From: Sulfuracidifex tepidarius
GTDB lineage: Archaea; Thermoproteota; Thermoprotei_A; Sulfolobales; Sulfolobaceae
DNA: 64,000 nt
Reading direction: 5' to 3'
Assembly (NCBI RefSeq): GCF_008326425.1
Contig: NZ_AP018929.1
Span: forward strand, 1,316,875 to 1,380,874
The position numbers were made by a program, and so were the translations under genes. Numbering within the stretch: the first letter of the stretch is position 1; the number at the start of each line of letters is the position of its first letter. Shown here piece by piece: positions 1 through 9,962 of the stretch. A model generated the notes under the pieces. It was not told the DNA's origin. It did not search any database and saw only the letters and a program-made list of their open reading frames with translations.

Positions 1-2
1 TC

Positions 3-530
3 ATGGGAGAGATCACCCTCGACGAAGGAGAGATCGGCTATTCCCCGGCTGAGTTTTTCCCTGCTCCAATGAGGGTCATCGACGTCATGAGGTCGGGAAC
101 CAGTGTGAGAGATTCAATTTATCTATCTTACCTTCAGGAGTTAGGTATGGACGAGTACAGAGAGAGGGAGTTCTCCACTCTCAGCTCTGGAGAGAAGAGG
201 ATGGTCCTCGTTGCTAAAGCTCTAGCTGAGGGAAACTCAGTCCTGATGGATGAGCCTCTCTCGAACTTGGACGCTAGGAACTACGTTAGGCTAGTGAAAG
301 CTATGAGGAAGTTCTCCAAGACCAAGACTATTATAGTTACCTCCCATGACGTTGAACTCGCGACTGTAGCAGACCATGTAGTCCTCATGAAGAATGGGAT
401 GGTCTTCAAGGAGGGTGACCCGTCATCTGCTTTGACTGAGGAAACTCTGTCGACGCTGTACGACGTGAAAATGAGGAGAGTCAAGGTAGGTGAAAGAATA
501 ATATTCGTCAAGGATATCTCTAATATATGA
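3..530 (+). CDS. ABC transporter ATP-binding protein, 5'-truncated by window edge
   Basis: Nucleotide-binding subunit of an ABC transporter, acting on the cytoplasmic face of a membrane permease. The visible 175 residues hold the ABC signature (LSSGEKR, about residues 60-66), Walker B with its glutamate (VLMDEPLSNLD, about 80-90) and the switch histidine (TSHDVELA, about 114-121). The Walker A motif is absent because the gene begins before the window, so the ATG at position 3 is probably internal. The compact C-terminus resembles importers of the iron-siderophore/cobalamin type, but the substrate cannot be read from the sequence. It overlaps the next gene by 4 nt (ATGA), so the two are translationally coupled. 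Confidence 0.85.
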   Translation: MGEITLDEGEIGYSPAEFFPAPMRVIDVMRSGTSVRDSIYLSYLQELGMDEYREREFSTLSSGEKRMVLVAKALAEGNSVLMDEPLSNLDARNYVRLVKAMRKFSKTKTIIVTSHDVELATVADHVVLMKNGMVFKEGDPSSALTEETLSTLYDVKMRRVKVGERIIFVKDISNI

Positions 531-1222
531 AAATATCAGCTCCTTTCGCAGGACCAATATCCTTTCCTTTACTCGTCGCTAGAGACAGGGGATTGCTCAG
601 GGGGTACGAACTATCTAACTCTTGTCAAGACAACAAGCTCGGTGAGGTAGTGCTAGACTCAATCACCAACATCTGGAGGATCGAAGACGAATACGAAGTG
701 AGGTCAGGCGTATTCATAAAGATGTACTCGATGATAGGAAGGAAGGAGTCCAACGTGGTTTATACTGTGAGGAAGGGTACGTTAGCTGACTACAACGCTA
801 GGCTTTACGCCTTACAACACGGGAAGGAAGTAGTGAACTTAACGCCTAATGAGGTAGTTAAAAAGGCTGAGGAGGGCTTCATGGGGATAGTAGGAAACGA
901 GGTGAAAGTAGGAGAATCCCTGGAGGAAGAGTTCATGAGAGAAGGAATTTTAGCTCCGTCCTGTTTGATGGCGTTCAAGACAGACGACCCAGACGTGTTG
1001 AGGATTTACGATGACGGAATAAGGATAATAAACGAAGAACCTATTCTAGCCTCTTCGATAATATCAAGGGAGTCTGGTTATTATGACGAGGAGACAATGA
1101 GGAGGATAATCTCGCTTTATCACCATAGAAGAACCGAGGACAGGAATGAGCTGATGAAAGCTATCTCGATCTACTCCAAAGTTGAGCAGAACGTGAGCAA
1201 AATAAAGGTGGGTAACACATAA
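527..1222 (+). CDS. Solute-binding-like protein of DUF3834 type
   Basis: A 231-residue protein with no signal peptide or membrane segment. The N-terminus (MKISAPFAGPISFPLLVA) and overall make-up resemble, from memory, the crenarchaeal DUF3834 family, which is thought to be related to solute-binding proteins. The coding start overlaps the stop of the ABC ATPase gene by 4 nt, so it belongs to that transporter operon. It may be a cytoplasmic ligand-sensing or regulatory partner of the transporter. The lack of an export signal argues against a classical extracellular binding protein. The family assignment is tentative; the coding status is secure. Confidence 0.6.
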   Translation: MKISAPFAGPISFPLLVARDRGLLRGYELSNSCQDNKLGEVVLDSITNIWRIEDEYEVRSGVFIKMYSMIGRKESNVVYTVRKGTLADYNARLYALQHGKEVVNLTPNEVVKKAEEGFMGIVGNEVKVGESLEEEFMREGILAPSCLMAFKTDDPDVLRIYDDGIRIINEEPILASSIISRESGYYDEETMRRIISLYHHRRTEDRNELMKAISIYSKVEQNVSKIKVGNT

Positions 1223-1430
1223 GATTTCCATAGAAATGCGGTAGAGAAAAGGTAGGAGAGGACAAAAAGAGGTAGAAATCATTTTTGCATAAATTGTGAA
1301 AATATATGTAAGAAATTTTTTATCTTGATTGATTTTATTTCACAGGTTGATAACATAAGTGAGGTATGAGTTCCCTGCCAGGAGAGCTTGACAAAAATAA
1401 CTATATAACTTTTTTCCTTTCAGGGTCTTA
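1223..1430. terminator. Convergent intergenic region with T-rich stretch
   Basis: These 208 bases separate two convergent operons. A run of T-rich sequence at about 1314-1335 follows the ABC operon and is the kind of oligo-T context in which Sulfolobales transcripts terminate. A second T-rich stretch at about 1400-1422 lies next to the tatC stop. No gene longer than about 30 codons is credible here. Confidence 0.35.
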
Positions 1431-2303
1431 TCATTCTTCTCTTCTCTGAGTGTTCTCTAACTTTCTCATCTCTTTCTGGATCTTGTTTCTCTGCCTGCTC
1501 TCTATGAAGTAGGCTCCAGAGATTCCAACTACATATAGACTTGAAAGTATTATACCTATGATAGTCTCAACTACTCCTCCAGTAGTACCAGGAGATATTA
1601 TCCACGCGATTATGAAAGAACCCAGTATTCCCCATCTCCAGTTCTTCTTCCACGTAGAAGCCTTGACTGCACCTATATAGGTCAGAACGTCCATTACTAG
1701 AGGAAACTCGAATGCTATACCTGTCACGAAAAGCATTGTCATGATTATGTTCACGAATGCTCTAAGTCCTAACGTAGGGGCTACCGCACCTCCGAACTGA
1801 TTAACGTAAAGGATTATGAACTTCAGCATGAACGGAATTATAACTAAATACGCGAATGAAGCTCCTGCGCCGAAGAGCAGGAATGCAGGCAAGAGGAACC
1901 ATTTTATCACTTTCTTCTCTCTTTCGTATAGACCAGGGGAAACGAAAGCCCAGATTTCCCTCACTATTATGGGCATTGCAAAGAATGTGGCCAAGAAAAG
2001 GGATATGTAAATCGACGAAAATATGGGATCGAAGGGATTTATTACAAGTAACTTTATGCTTTTAGGAAGTTCGTCGTAAATGAAGAGCCTCGTCATCTGT
2101 ACGGAGAGGCTATCGAAAATGTCAGGATAAAGGACGGGAAACGTGTATCCGTTCCAAGTTACCTCCCTTATCCCGAAGGCGAAAAATATAGAGAAAGCAA
2201 CAACTAAAGAGACTGCTATTCTCCTTATGCGATACATTAATTCCCTAAGGTGGTCTAAAAGGGGAGTTTCCTTCTGCTTTTCCTCAGGCTTTGTTGTCGC
2301 CAT
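1431..2303 (-). CDS. tatC: Twin-arginine translocase subunit TatC
   Basis: Core subunit of the Tat machinery, which exports folded proteins bearing twin-arginine signals. The 290-residue protein begins with the cytoplasmic TatC signature region (LLDHLRELMYRI, about 14-25) and continues with roughly six hydrophobic helices, including the conserved VSPGLYEREKK loop after the second helix. An extended extracytoplasmic loop between helices 1 and 2 (about residues 48-95) is longer than in bacterial TatC. A charged C-terminal tail ends the protein. It overlaps the upstream TatA-like gene by 20 nt, giving the order tatA, tatA2, tatC read leftward. The acidic extracellular setting makes folded export of metalloproteins plausible. 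Confidence 0.95.
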   Translation of the reverse strand: MATTKPEEKQKETPLLDHLRELMYRIRRIAVSLVVAFSIFFAFGIREVTWNGYTFPVLYPDIFDSLSVQMTRLFIYDELPKSIKLLVINPFDPIFSSIYISLFLATFFAMPIIVREIWAFVSPGLYEREKKVIKWFLLPAFLLFGAGASFAYLVIIPFMLKFIILYVNQFGGAVAPTLGLRAFVNIIMTMLFVTGIAFEFPLVMDVLTYIGAVKASTWKKNWRWGILGSFIIAWIISPGTTGGVVETIIGIILSSLYVVGISGAYFIESRQRNKIQKEMRKLENTQRREE

Positions 2304-2568
2304 TCTTTAACCTCTCGAGCTCGTTCTGAAGCTCTCTTATTTTCTTCTCCAGCTCCTCAACGCTGGAGGGCTGGGGGTCATCTTGCAAGGACTCATCTAT
2401 TTCCCTCTTTAACTCATCCGAGAATTGCCTCTGCACGTTCTTCATCTCGTTTATGGTCTTCCCGACGTCTTTAGCTACCTTATGGGGGTTCTTTAACCCT
2501 CCTAACAGAAGTATCCCTACTATTACCACTACCAACATATCATCTAGGTTTCCTAGCAAACATCTCAC
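2284..2568 (-). CDS. TatA/TatB-family translocase subunit, second copy
   Basis: Small Tat component with one N-terminal membrane helix (MLVVVIVGILLLGG), a hinge (LKNPHKVAKDVGKTINEMK), an amphipathic helix and a long charged coiled coil (about residues 50-90). The hinge has GLKNP where TatA usually has FGPxKLPE, so this copy has diverged and may play a TatB-like role. The ORF can start at GTG 2568. A TTG at 2559 with GGGGTGA just upstream would give the very short N-terminus typical of TatA and may be the real start. It lies between tatA and tatC and overlaps tatC by 20 nt. Confidence 0.85.
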   Translation of the reverse strand: MRCLLGNLDDMLVVVIVGILLLGGLKNPHKVAKDVGKTINEMKNVQRQFSDELKREIDESLQDDPQPSSVEELEKKIRELQNELERLKNGDNKA

Positions 2569-2640
2569 CCCAATTTTTATTTCAAGAAAATATAAAATTT
2601 GCTTTTAAATCATATTATTTGTATTCATTTTCTGCGATTC

Positions 2641-2928
2641 TCACTGTTTCTGGTTCTTCTTCAGCTGATCTAACTGGTCTTGTAATTGCTTTATTTGCTT
2701 CTCTAAATCTTCCTTAGAAGGATCAGTCTGTACGTTGTAACCGTTTTGCTTTGCTTGCTTAGCTATCTCTTCTGCTTCTATCTCGGATTCCAACTTACCC
2801 TTCTTGAATTCCCCTGCAGCTTTACCTAGAGACCTGAAGAACTCGGGGATCTTGGTAGAGCCGAACAGAACAAGAGCTGCCACTACTGCTATTATGAGAA
2901 GATTTGTTGGTGCAAATGCATCGAACAT
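2641..2928 (-). CDS. tatA: Twin-arginine translocase subunit TatA
   Basis: Pore-forming or membrane-thinning Tat subunit. It has a short extracytoplasmic end, one helix (LLIIAVVAALVLFG), the classic FGSTKIPEFFRSLGKA hinge and amphipathic helix, and a Q/K-rich coiled tail. I place the start at ATG 2928 because an AAGGTG ribosome-binding sequence lies about 9 nt upstream; the in-frame GTG six bases earlier overlaps that site. It is first in the tat cluster, 72 nt before the second TatA-like gene. The hinge matches canonical TatA better than its neighbour does. Confidence 0.92.
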   Translation of the reverse strand: MFDAFAPTNLLIIAVVAALVLFGSTKIPEFFRSLGKAAGEFKKGKLESEIEAEEIAKQAKQNGYNVQTDPSKEDLEKQIKQLQDQLDQLKKNQKQ

Positions 2929-3040
2929 AATCACACCTTTAAATAAGGGTACTCGCGAAACTTAATAAGTTTTCACTCATTAGTTATGAAAAACTAGAGT
3001 AAATGATGTTAAAATAAAATTATCAACTAATAAAGTTTAT

Positions 3041-3673
3041 TTAAATACCTTTCGAAACATGAAGTAATTGACAAAGTGAGGATATTTCAGTGAACTTGAG
3101 CCCTTTTAAGGATGAAGGGTCTACGGGGACTTCTCCTTTTAAGAGGTAGGAAGTGGAAAGCCCTGCAGCGTTGTAAGCTAAAATATCATAGCTAGTGTCG
3201 CCTACTCCTATGCTTAGATCAGGGCTCACACCTAGACTCTTCAGGGCCTTGATAACTGGTTCTGGATGAGGCTTCCCTTTCTCCACATCGTCATTAGTGA
3301 CCAAGAAGTGTGGGGAAATACTTATGATGTCAAGTACTTTCTCTGCCGATACTCTCTTGGAAGAAGTCACCACTGAAACCTTTGTGCCTGAACGCTTAAA
3401 GCCCTCCACGACTTCTCTTGCGCACTCCGTCGGTTTAGCTTCTTCCTTAACCAAGGTGTTATATACATCTGTCTTAATGGAAGCGAGGGTCTCCGCTTTA
3501 TCTTCTCCTACTAGTATCTTAGCTATATCAAGAGTTTTCCTTCCCAGTAAAACAGTTATGTCAAAAGAAGGTTTTTCACCCATTTCCTTCAATGCGATCT
3601 CCCATGCTTTCTTGTGAAGCATCGCTGTGTTGGCTAATGTTCCATCTAAGTCGAAGATCACTGCTTCGATCAT
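3041..3673 (-). CDS. HAD-superfamily phosphatase (beta-phosphoglucomutase/Gph-like)
   Basis: A soluble phosphohydrolase of about 210 residues. Motif I is FDLDGT with the nucleophile and acid/base aspartates, motif II is VVTSS, the conserved lysine sits in KGKPHPEP, and motif IV is GVGDTSYD. The cap inserted after motif I is helical, as in subclass I enzymes (phosphoglycolate phosphatase, beta-phosphoglucomutase). The start is ATG 3673, directly before the strand carrying motif I; the open frame extends 39 codons further, but that extension lacks any conserved feature. The exact substrate is unknown. It stands alone, convergent with nothing and divergent from the MFS gene. Confidence 0.85.
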   Translation of the reverse strand: MIEAVIFDLDGTLANTAMLHKKAWEIALKEMGEKPSFDITVLLGRKTLDIAKILVGEDKAETLASIKTDVYNTLVKEEAKPTECAREVVEGFKRSGTKVSVVTSSKRVSAEKVLDIISISPHFLVTNDDVEKGKPHPEPVIKALKSLGVSPDLSIGVGDTSYDILAYNAAGLSTSYLLKGEVPVDPSSLKGLKFTEISSLCQLLHVSKGI

Positions 3674-3910
3674 TCTAGGTGATATAAAACTCCTATATTT
3701 AAAAATGCGTAGGTCCAGCAGGACGTAATAGAAACGTATTGCGTAAAATTGCATCTCGATTTCCCCATGAAGTTTTCCACGAAGATCCACTCATAGATTA
3801 GACGACCAAGGCGAAGTATTTTGTAATTCACTCGAAAATCAAGGAAACTAAGTCTCTCTGCTTATCTTGATATCATCCCGCCTGATGAAATAGTAAGTTA
3901 AAACTCAATT

Positions 3911-3918
3911 TTATAAAA
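3911..3918 (+). promoter_or_regulatory. TATA box of the MFS transporter operon
   Basis: TTATAAAA centred about 25 bp upstream of the ATG at 3940. This is the spacing expected for a leaderless Sulfolobales transcript starting at or next to the start codon. Confidence 0.6.
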
Positions 3919-3939
3919 TGTAAGTATATACTAAACACC

Positions 3940-5331
3940 ATGTTCGATGACTTCGACAGCAGGGGAATTGGAAGGTTTCAAGTGAAGAGCGTCTTAGTTA
4001 GCGGAGCTGGAGTTCTAGCTGACGGATATAACCTCTATTCAGTGTCGATAACCGCTTTCCTTATTCAGAGGTACCTCGACCTTTCCTCTGTGGAGCTGGG
4101 CGCGGTCATAGCGGGGACCTACTATGGTGCAGTAGTGGGAGCTTTACTACTAGGCTTCCTCTCCGACAAAATAGGGAGGAAAGCATTGTATGGAATAGAC
4201 GTCACCATAATGACCGTGGGTGAAATCCTGCAGTTCTTCGTAGGCAACTTTCAAGAGCTATTCCTGACCAGACTTCTCATAGGGCTCGGTGTGGGAGCGG
4301 ACTACGTGTTATCTCCGATAATAGTGTCGGAGAACTCCAACTCCAAGGACAGGGGGAAGCTGATGGTAATTACCTTCGCCTTCATGTGGGGAATAGGAGC
4401 TGTCCTATCAGCTTTCTCTTATCAAGTACTTTCAGACGTGGGGTTGACTAGTTCCCTTGTGTGGAGATTAGTTCTGTCCTTAGGAGCGATACCCACAGCT
4501 GCGGTCATCCTCTCTAGGAGGAAAATTACGGAGACGCTCAGGTTTGCATCTAGAGTGAAGCCTGACGAGAAAGAGTTAAACAAGATCATGAAGGAAACGA
4601 AGGTGAAGGTTGAGCCCATCCCGGACGAGAGGAGCTCTTCGTTCTGGTTCAAGAAGAGCTTCCTACTGATATTCCTTTCCTCCATGCTTTGGCTCCTCTA
4701 CGATATGTATTCCTCAACTTTCAGCTTATACGGGCCGATAACTATAGCGTCCAACCTCGGCTTGTCTCCAATAGATTTCGTCTATGCTGCGCAGTTCCTT
4801 GCAGGCATACCGGGACAGATCCTTTGCATATTTTTAATAGATAAGATAGGCAGGACTAGAATGATAACTATAGGATACGCCGGAGTAGCATTGTGGCTGG
4901 GAATGTATTCTTTGCTGTTGTCCCGTCCCTCAATTTTCGGGTTAGGCGCCGTGGGGAAGAGCTTAACGGGAGAAGCTGCACTCCTGGGCTTCTCGTTCTA
5001 CCTTTTGAACTATCTGTTCTCAGCTATGGGACCTGCATCAATAATAGGATCTGCGATGCTGACTCCGGAACTCGTCCCCACGAAAATAAGAGGGAGGGCC
5101 CAATCTATCTCGGTCTCTGTGGACAGACTAGCGTCTGCCCTGAGCATAACCAGCTTTCCCTTGTTGCTCTCAAGCTTCGGGTTGGGAGCGCTTGTTGGGG
5201 TATACTCTCTTATAGCCTTAGGGTCTTCCCTTGTGGCACTGAAGTTGATACCCGAAGCTAAGGGAAGGTCGTTAGAGGAGGTCAGTGGAGAGGACGAAAC
5301 TATTAAGAGCAGAGAGAAGCATCTCTCATAA
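3940..5331 (+). CDS. Major facilitator superfamily transporter
   Basis: A 463-residue polytopic membrane protein with about 12 hydrophobic segments split by a charged central loop (about residues 200-245). The loop 2-3 motif [14 protein letters not shown] is the MFS signature (G-x3-D-x-x-G-R-R/K), and a related DKIGRTR sits at the equivalent place in the second half. The N-terminal layout (DGYNLYS in helix 1) resembles sugar or organic-acid/phosphate proton symporters, but the substrate is not evident. It is the first gene of a tightly packed group: its stop codon shares one base with the start of the M61 peptidase gene. A peptide or sugar uptake role would suit that partner, as an inference only. 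Confidence 0.88.
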   Translation: MFDDFDSRGIGRFQVKSVLVSGAGVLADGYNLYSVSITAFLIQRYLDLSSVELGAVIAGTYYGAVVGALLLGFLSDKIGRKALYGIDVTIMTVGEILQFFVGNFQELFLTRLLIGLGVGADYVLSPIIVSENSNSKDRGKLMVITFAFMWGIGAVLSAFSYQVLSDVGLTSSLVWRLVLSLGAIPTAAVILSRRKITETLRFASRVKPDEKELNKIMKETKVKVEPIPDERSSSFWFKKSFLLIFLSSMLWLLYDMYSSTFSLYGPITIASNLGLSPIDFVYAAQFLAGIPGQILCIFLIDKIGRTRMITIGYAGVALWLGMYSLLLSRPSIFGLGAVGKSLTGEAALLGFSFYLLNYLFSAMGPASIIGSAMLTPELVPTKIRGRAQSISVSVDRLASALSITSFPLLLSSFGLGALVGVYSLIALGSSLVALKLIPEAKGRSLEEVSGEDETIKSREKHLS

Positions 5332-6857
5332 TGTATTTCAAAGTAACCCCTGCTCACAGATACGTCAAGGTCGAAGCTAACGGAAGGGAGGGAGAGGTCA
5401 CTTTTCCCACTTGGCTACCCGGTTCTTACGTAATCAGGGAAATGGAGAGAAACATTGTCTTCATAGATGGTATAAGAATTTCAAAAAATAAGTTTTGGGT
5501 TAGAGAAAATTTCAGTTATAAAGTTTACACCATGAGCTGGGACCAAAGGGAAGCAATCTCGACTGGAAATTACATGTTCTTGAATGGACCTGCTGTGTTT
5601 CCTTTCCAGAGCTTTGACGAGAGATATTGTATTGAACTTAACTTGCCCGAGGGATGGAAGGCCAACACTACCTTGAGGAAAGAAGGGGAGAGGACTCTCT
5701 GTGCTCGGGATTATCATGAGTTGGCCGACTCCAGCATCCAAGCTTCTCCTGACTTGAAGGAATACAAGATAGACGAATTACATAAGATATCTACGGTTGA
5801 CGTCTTAGACGAGGAGTTCCTGAACAAGTTGAGGCTGGTTGTGAGCAAGGAAGACGAAGTATTCAGTGCCGTGGACCCATTACTCTCTTCAAGGGAATAT
5901 ATATTCTACTTTAGGTTCTCCAGCAACCCTAGAGGTGGAATAGAGCATTCAAATTCATCCGCGATAACCTCTTCATGGAACAGCGAGCTAACGTCTTTGG
6001 TGGAGGTCTTCGCACACGAGTACTTCCACAGGTTGAACGTGAAGTACTTGAAGCCCAAGGATTTGAAGCTCAACTATGAGATGGAGACTTATACCGAACT
6101 TCTCTGGTTCGCTGAGGGAGTGACGGACTACATGGCTTATAAGTTGTCTTGGAAGTCGGGAGGGATAAAGTTACAGGACTTCCTCAAGAGGATCGCTGAG
6201 TCCCTCCAGAAGCTTACTTTCCGTGGAGGAATGATGAGTCTGGCCGAGTCCTCAATGACAGCATGGATAAAGTACTACAGGAGGGACGAAAACTACCTCA
6301 ACTCCGCCGTGTCTTATTACGACGGAGGGCTGATCCTCGGCTTGATATTGGACCTCTCCTTGTTCAGGAAAGGGTTAAGAATAGAGGACCAATTCAGAAA
6401 GATACCTAGAGAGTACACACTATACGACCTGCAAGAGGCCTTCTCTGAGGCTGAAGTAGACTTGGAAGTCAGCAGACTCCCCTCCAGAGAGATGCTGAAG
6501 TTAGTGAGGAATTTCATTGATGTGGATACCCCTGACAGGGACAGACCTTATCTTGGGATCTCATTGGACGGAGACGTAGTGTCCTTCGTGGAGGACGACT
6601 CTCCAGCAGACCAAGCCGGGGTCTGCCCCAGGGACAAAGTGTTGAGTGTTAACGGCAGACCTGCCGAAGCTATCTTGAAGGAGATAGAGAAAGGAAAGCA
6701 AGTTCACCTTCTCTTATCAAGGGACGGCAGGCTACAGGAAATTGGGGTTGTGGTTGGCAAAAGCCCAGGACACGGGATAAGGATTTCGGGCAAGGACGTG
6801 TCCACAAAGTGGGCGGGAGAAGAGTTCAAGTTCGAGGTTCCCTCAAGGGTGATCTAA
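5331..6857 (+). CDS. M61-family aminopeptidase with C-terminal PDZ domain
   Basis: Zinc metallopeptidase of the glycyl-aminopeptidase (M61) family. The zinc site HEYFH lies at residues 229-233 and the third ligand glutamate at E262 in WFAEGVTDY. The N-terminal beta domain (1-150) precedes the thermolysin-like catalytic domain, and residues about 405-480 form a PDZ domain (YLGISLDGD, SPADQAGVCPRDKVLSVNG). There is no signal peptide, so it is probably cytosolic. It overlaps the MFS gene by one base and elp3 by one base, a three-gene run without gaps. Length (508) is slightly shorter than bacterial relatives (about 550-600). Confidence 0.9.
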   Translation: MYFKVTPAHRYVKVEANGREGEVTFPTWLPGSYVIREMERNIVFIDGIRISKNKFWVRENFSYKVYTMSWDQREAISTGNYMFLNGPAVFPFQSFDERYCIELNLPEGWKANTTLRKEGERTLCARDYHELADSSIQASPDLKEYKIDELHKISTVDVLDEEFLNKLRLVVSKEDEVFSAVDPLLSSREYIFYFRFSSNPRGGIEHSNSSAITSSWNSELTSLVEVFAHEYFHRLNVKYLKPKDLKLNYEMETYTELLWFAEGVTDYMAYKLSWKSGGIKLQDFLKRIAESLQKLTFRGGMMSLAESSMTAWIKYYRRDENYLNSAVSYYDGGLILGLILDLSLFRKGLRIEDQFRKIPREYTLYDLQEAFSEAEVDLEVSRLPSREMLKLVRNFIDVDTPDRDRPYLGISLDGDVVSFVEDDSPADQAGVCPRDKVLSVNGRPAEAILKEIEKGKQVHLLLSRDGRLQEIGVVVGKSPGHGIRISGKDVSTKWAGEEFKFEVPSRVI

Positions 6858-8290
6858 TGAAAGTTTCTGACAACCATAGAATAAGGAAGCTATCCAGATT
6901 GATGTCAGGAGTCACTATAGTCTCCATAATGACACAACCACACAGATGCCCCCACGGTAAATGCGTTTTCTGTCCGGGAGGAGTTGACGTGGGATCGCCC
7001 CAGAGCTATTACGGGAGAGAACCGACGCTTATGAGGGCAATTGAGAACGATTATCACCCCTTCCTTCAGGTCAGCTCTAGACTATCGCAGTACGTTTATT
7101 TAGGTCACGTCCCGAGCAAGATAGAGCTAGTGATCATGGGAGGGACTTTCCTCTCCACCGACATAGACTACCAGGAGTGGTTCGTGTCTCAGGCACTCGA
7201 AGCCATGAACAGATTTCCCTCCAAGGATAAGCCGGGGTTCGTTTACTTGGAGGAAGCCCAGGAGAGAAACGAGACGTCCCAGGTCAGATGCGTGGGGATC
7301 ACGGTGGAGACCAAGCCTGACTGGGGGAAAGAACCTCAGGCTGACATGGCACTCCGTTTGGGAGCTACAAAGGTAGAGCTAGGAGTTCAAACTATTTACG
7401 ACGATTTACTGAAGAGAAGCAACAGGGGGCACACAGTCAAGGACTCAATAGAGTCCACCAAAATACTCAAGGACTCTGGGTTTAAGGTGGTGTATCACGT
7501 GATGTTGGGTCTTCCAGGATCTGACCCTGACAGGGACCTAGAGTCTTTCAAGACCATGATGGAAGATGAGGACTTCATGCCTGACATGCTGAAGATATAC
7601 CCTACCCTAGTTGTGGAGAGTGCGCCTCTAGTTGAAACGTGGAAAAAGGGAAATTACAAGCCTTATGACACAGAAACCCTCATCGACTTGATCTCGGAAA
7701 TGTATAGATATATACCTCCTTGGGTCAGAGTAATGAGAGTACAGAGGGACATACCAGCTAACATAATACTGGACGGCAACAGGAAGGGAAACCTGAGGGA
7801 GCTGGTGGAGAGTGAAGCTGAGAGAAAAGGCATAAAGATATCTGAAATAAGATATAGGGAAGCCGGAATCTCCTGGATACACGGAAGAGGATATCCGGAA
7901 GAGCCTAAGCTCGTTACTAGAAGGTATCAAGCTAGCGGAGGAACTGATGTATTCATTTCAATGGAAGACCAGAGGGGAATTCTGATAGGATACCTCAGGT
8001 TGAGGATACCTCACTCTTCGCACAGGAGGGAGATAGACGATCACACGTCAATAGTCAGGGAATTACACGTTTACGGAGCTGAGGTTCCAATCAACGGAGG
8101 ACCCCTCGTGGGGGAAGTCTCCTTTCAACATAAGGGATTCGGGTCCCTCCTCCTGAAAGAGGCTGAGAAAACCTCCCTCGAGTACGACAGGACAAAGGTA
8201 GCTGTCCTTTCCGGTATAGGCGCTAGGGAGTACTACAGGAAACAAGGATATTCCCGTGAAGGACCTTACATGGTGAGGAGAATATCCTGA
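6857..8290 (+). CDS. elp3: Elp3: tRNA uridine-34 carboxymethylating radical SAM acetyltransferase
   Basis: Elp3 uses a radical SAM centre and acetyl-CoA to install a carboxymethyl group at C5 of the wobble uridine in tRNA. The cluster-binding motif CPHGKCVFC is at residues 31-39 of the 477-residue protein, followed by radical SAM strands (GITVETKPDW, LGVQTIYDD, VVYHVMLGLPG). The C-terminal GNAT domain has RELHVYG and the acetyl-CoA loop HKGFGSLLL. I start at ATG 6857, which overlaps the peptidase stop by one base and has GGTGA six bases upstream; the longer open frame runs inside the peptidase gene. The ferredoxin and Trm9-like genes follow 125 nt downstream, suggesting a shared pathway. Confidence 0.96.
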   Translation: MKVSDNHRIRKLSRLMSGVTIVSIMTQPHRCPHGKCVFCPGGVDVGSPQSYYGREPTLMRAIENDYHPFLQVSSRLSQYVYLGHVPSKIELVIMGGTFLSTDIDYQEWFVSQALEAMNRFPSKDKPGFVYLEEAQERNETSQVRCVGITVETKPDWGKEPQADMALRLGATKVELGVQTIYDDLLKRSNRGHTVKDSIESTKILKDSGFKVVYHVMLGLPGSDPDRDLESFKTMMEDEDFMPDMLKIYPTLVVESAPLVETWKKGNYKPYDTETLIDLISEMYRYIPPWVRVMRVQRDIPANIILDGNRKGNLRELVESEAERKGIKISEIRYREAGISWIHGRGYPEEPKLVTRRYQASGGTDVFISMEDQRGILIGYLRLRIPHSSHRREIDDHTSIVRELHVYGAEVPINGGPLVGEVSFQHKGFGSLLLKEAEKTSLEYDRTKVAVLSGIGAREYYRKQGYSREGPYMVRRIS

Positions 8291-8374
8291 TCACGAGAAC
8301 TAGTGGTCTCAATGACGAAAACGAAATTCCTTTATATAAAATTCAGAATCTCAGAAGAGTTATTTCACATTAAT

Positions 8375-8384
8375 CTTAAATATA
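8375..8384 (+). promoter_or_regulatory. Probable TATA box of the ferredoxin gene
   Basis: CTTAAATATA centred about 37 bp before the ATG, predicting a leader of about 10 nt. A second AT-rich box, TTTATATAAA at 8331-8340, is an alternative and could give a longer leader. Their presence suggests that ferredoxin and the methyltransferase can be transcribed independently of elp3. Confidence 0.4.
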
Positions 8385-8415
8385 GAACTCACAAAAGAGA
8401 TTTGGGTTATCCTAA

Positions 8416-9280
<865 letters not shown>

Positions 9281-9356
9281 AGGAGACTTTTGAAAGATAA
9301 GCTATCAGAACTATAAGCCGTTTTTAATTTAAGAAGGAGAGACTCTAAGTTACTTA

Positions 9357-9938
9357 ATGAGATGTTTAGTTCTTCACGGTAAAAATTCTTCTCCCGAGAA
9401 GATCAAATGGCTCACTGACCCAATATCTAAGTTTGCTGAGGTAGAATCCCCTTTCGTGGACATGGAGGTAAGCGAAATAGTTGAAAAGTTCAGGCATGAA
9501 AATTACGAATGTTTTGCGGGACATTCAAGAGGCGGAACTGCAGCTCTCATTTTAGGGTCTATAAGGCCATCCGTGGTCATAGCTGTCTCTTCGCCTACTG
9601 ACAGGAAACTGCAGTTAGATCACTTATCTAAGTTCCCAGACGATACACCTCAGTCTTCCCTATACAAGGACCTTTCTAAGGTTAGAGACCTAGACTCTTC
9701 CTCTCCCATCAATTACGTTGAAGGGCTAAAGAACAGCAGTATCCTCCTCATATACGGGGACTCAGATCAAATAGTCCCCAGGAGACACGGAGAAGTCTTG
9801 TGCGAGAAGCTAGCTAACTGCAGGTTAGAGATAGTGAAGGGGATGAAACACTCCCCCATGGGACAACAGATAGGCCAAATAAACAGAATCATATCGGAGT
9901 TCCTTAAGTATTACGTAAATTCCCGCAGAATCACTTAA
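9357..9938 (+). CDS. Alpha/beta-hydrolase fold protein (DUF-type serine hydrolase)
   Basis: A 193-residue single-domain protein. The oxyanion-strand start is LVLHGKNSSP, the nucleophile elbow is GHSRGG (about residues 57-62), the acid is in YGDSDQIVP, and the histidine is in KGMKHSPMG. The full triad is present, so it should be an active esterase or peptidase-like hydrolase. Small size and lack of a lid resemble RBBP9/YdeN-type hydrolases. The ATG at 9357 follows a TTTAATTTAA stretch about 30 bp upstream. It is followed 24 nt later by XPB, with no obvious functional link. Confidence 0.8.
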   Translation: MRCLVLHGKNSSPEKIKWLTDPISKFAEVESPFVDMEVSEIVEKFRHENYECFAGHSRGGTAALILGSIRPSVVIAVSSPTDRKLQLDHLSKFPDDTPQSSLYKDLSKVRDLDSSSPINYVEGLKNSSILLIYGDSDQIVPRRHGEVLCEKLANCRLEIVKGMKHSPMGQQIGQINRIISEFLKYYVNSRRIT

Positions 9939-9962
9939 TTTGGGCAAAACAGATTAAATCCA

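Noticed and set aside
1366-1449. A 27-codon ORF starting at an ATG between the ABC and tat genes
   Set aside because: No recognisable motif, no ribosome-binding sequence, and it ends inside tatC's complement.
3674-3790. N-terminal extension of the HAD phosphatase
   Set aside because: The 39 extra codons have no HAD-like feature, and ATG 3673 starts right at the motif I strand.
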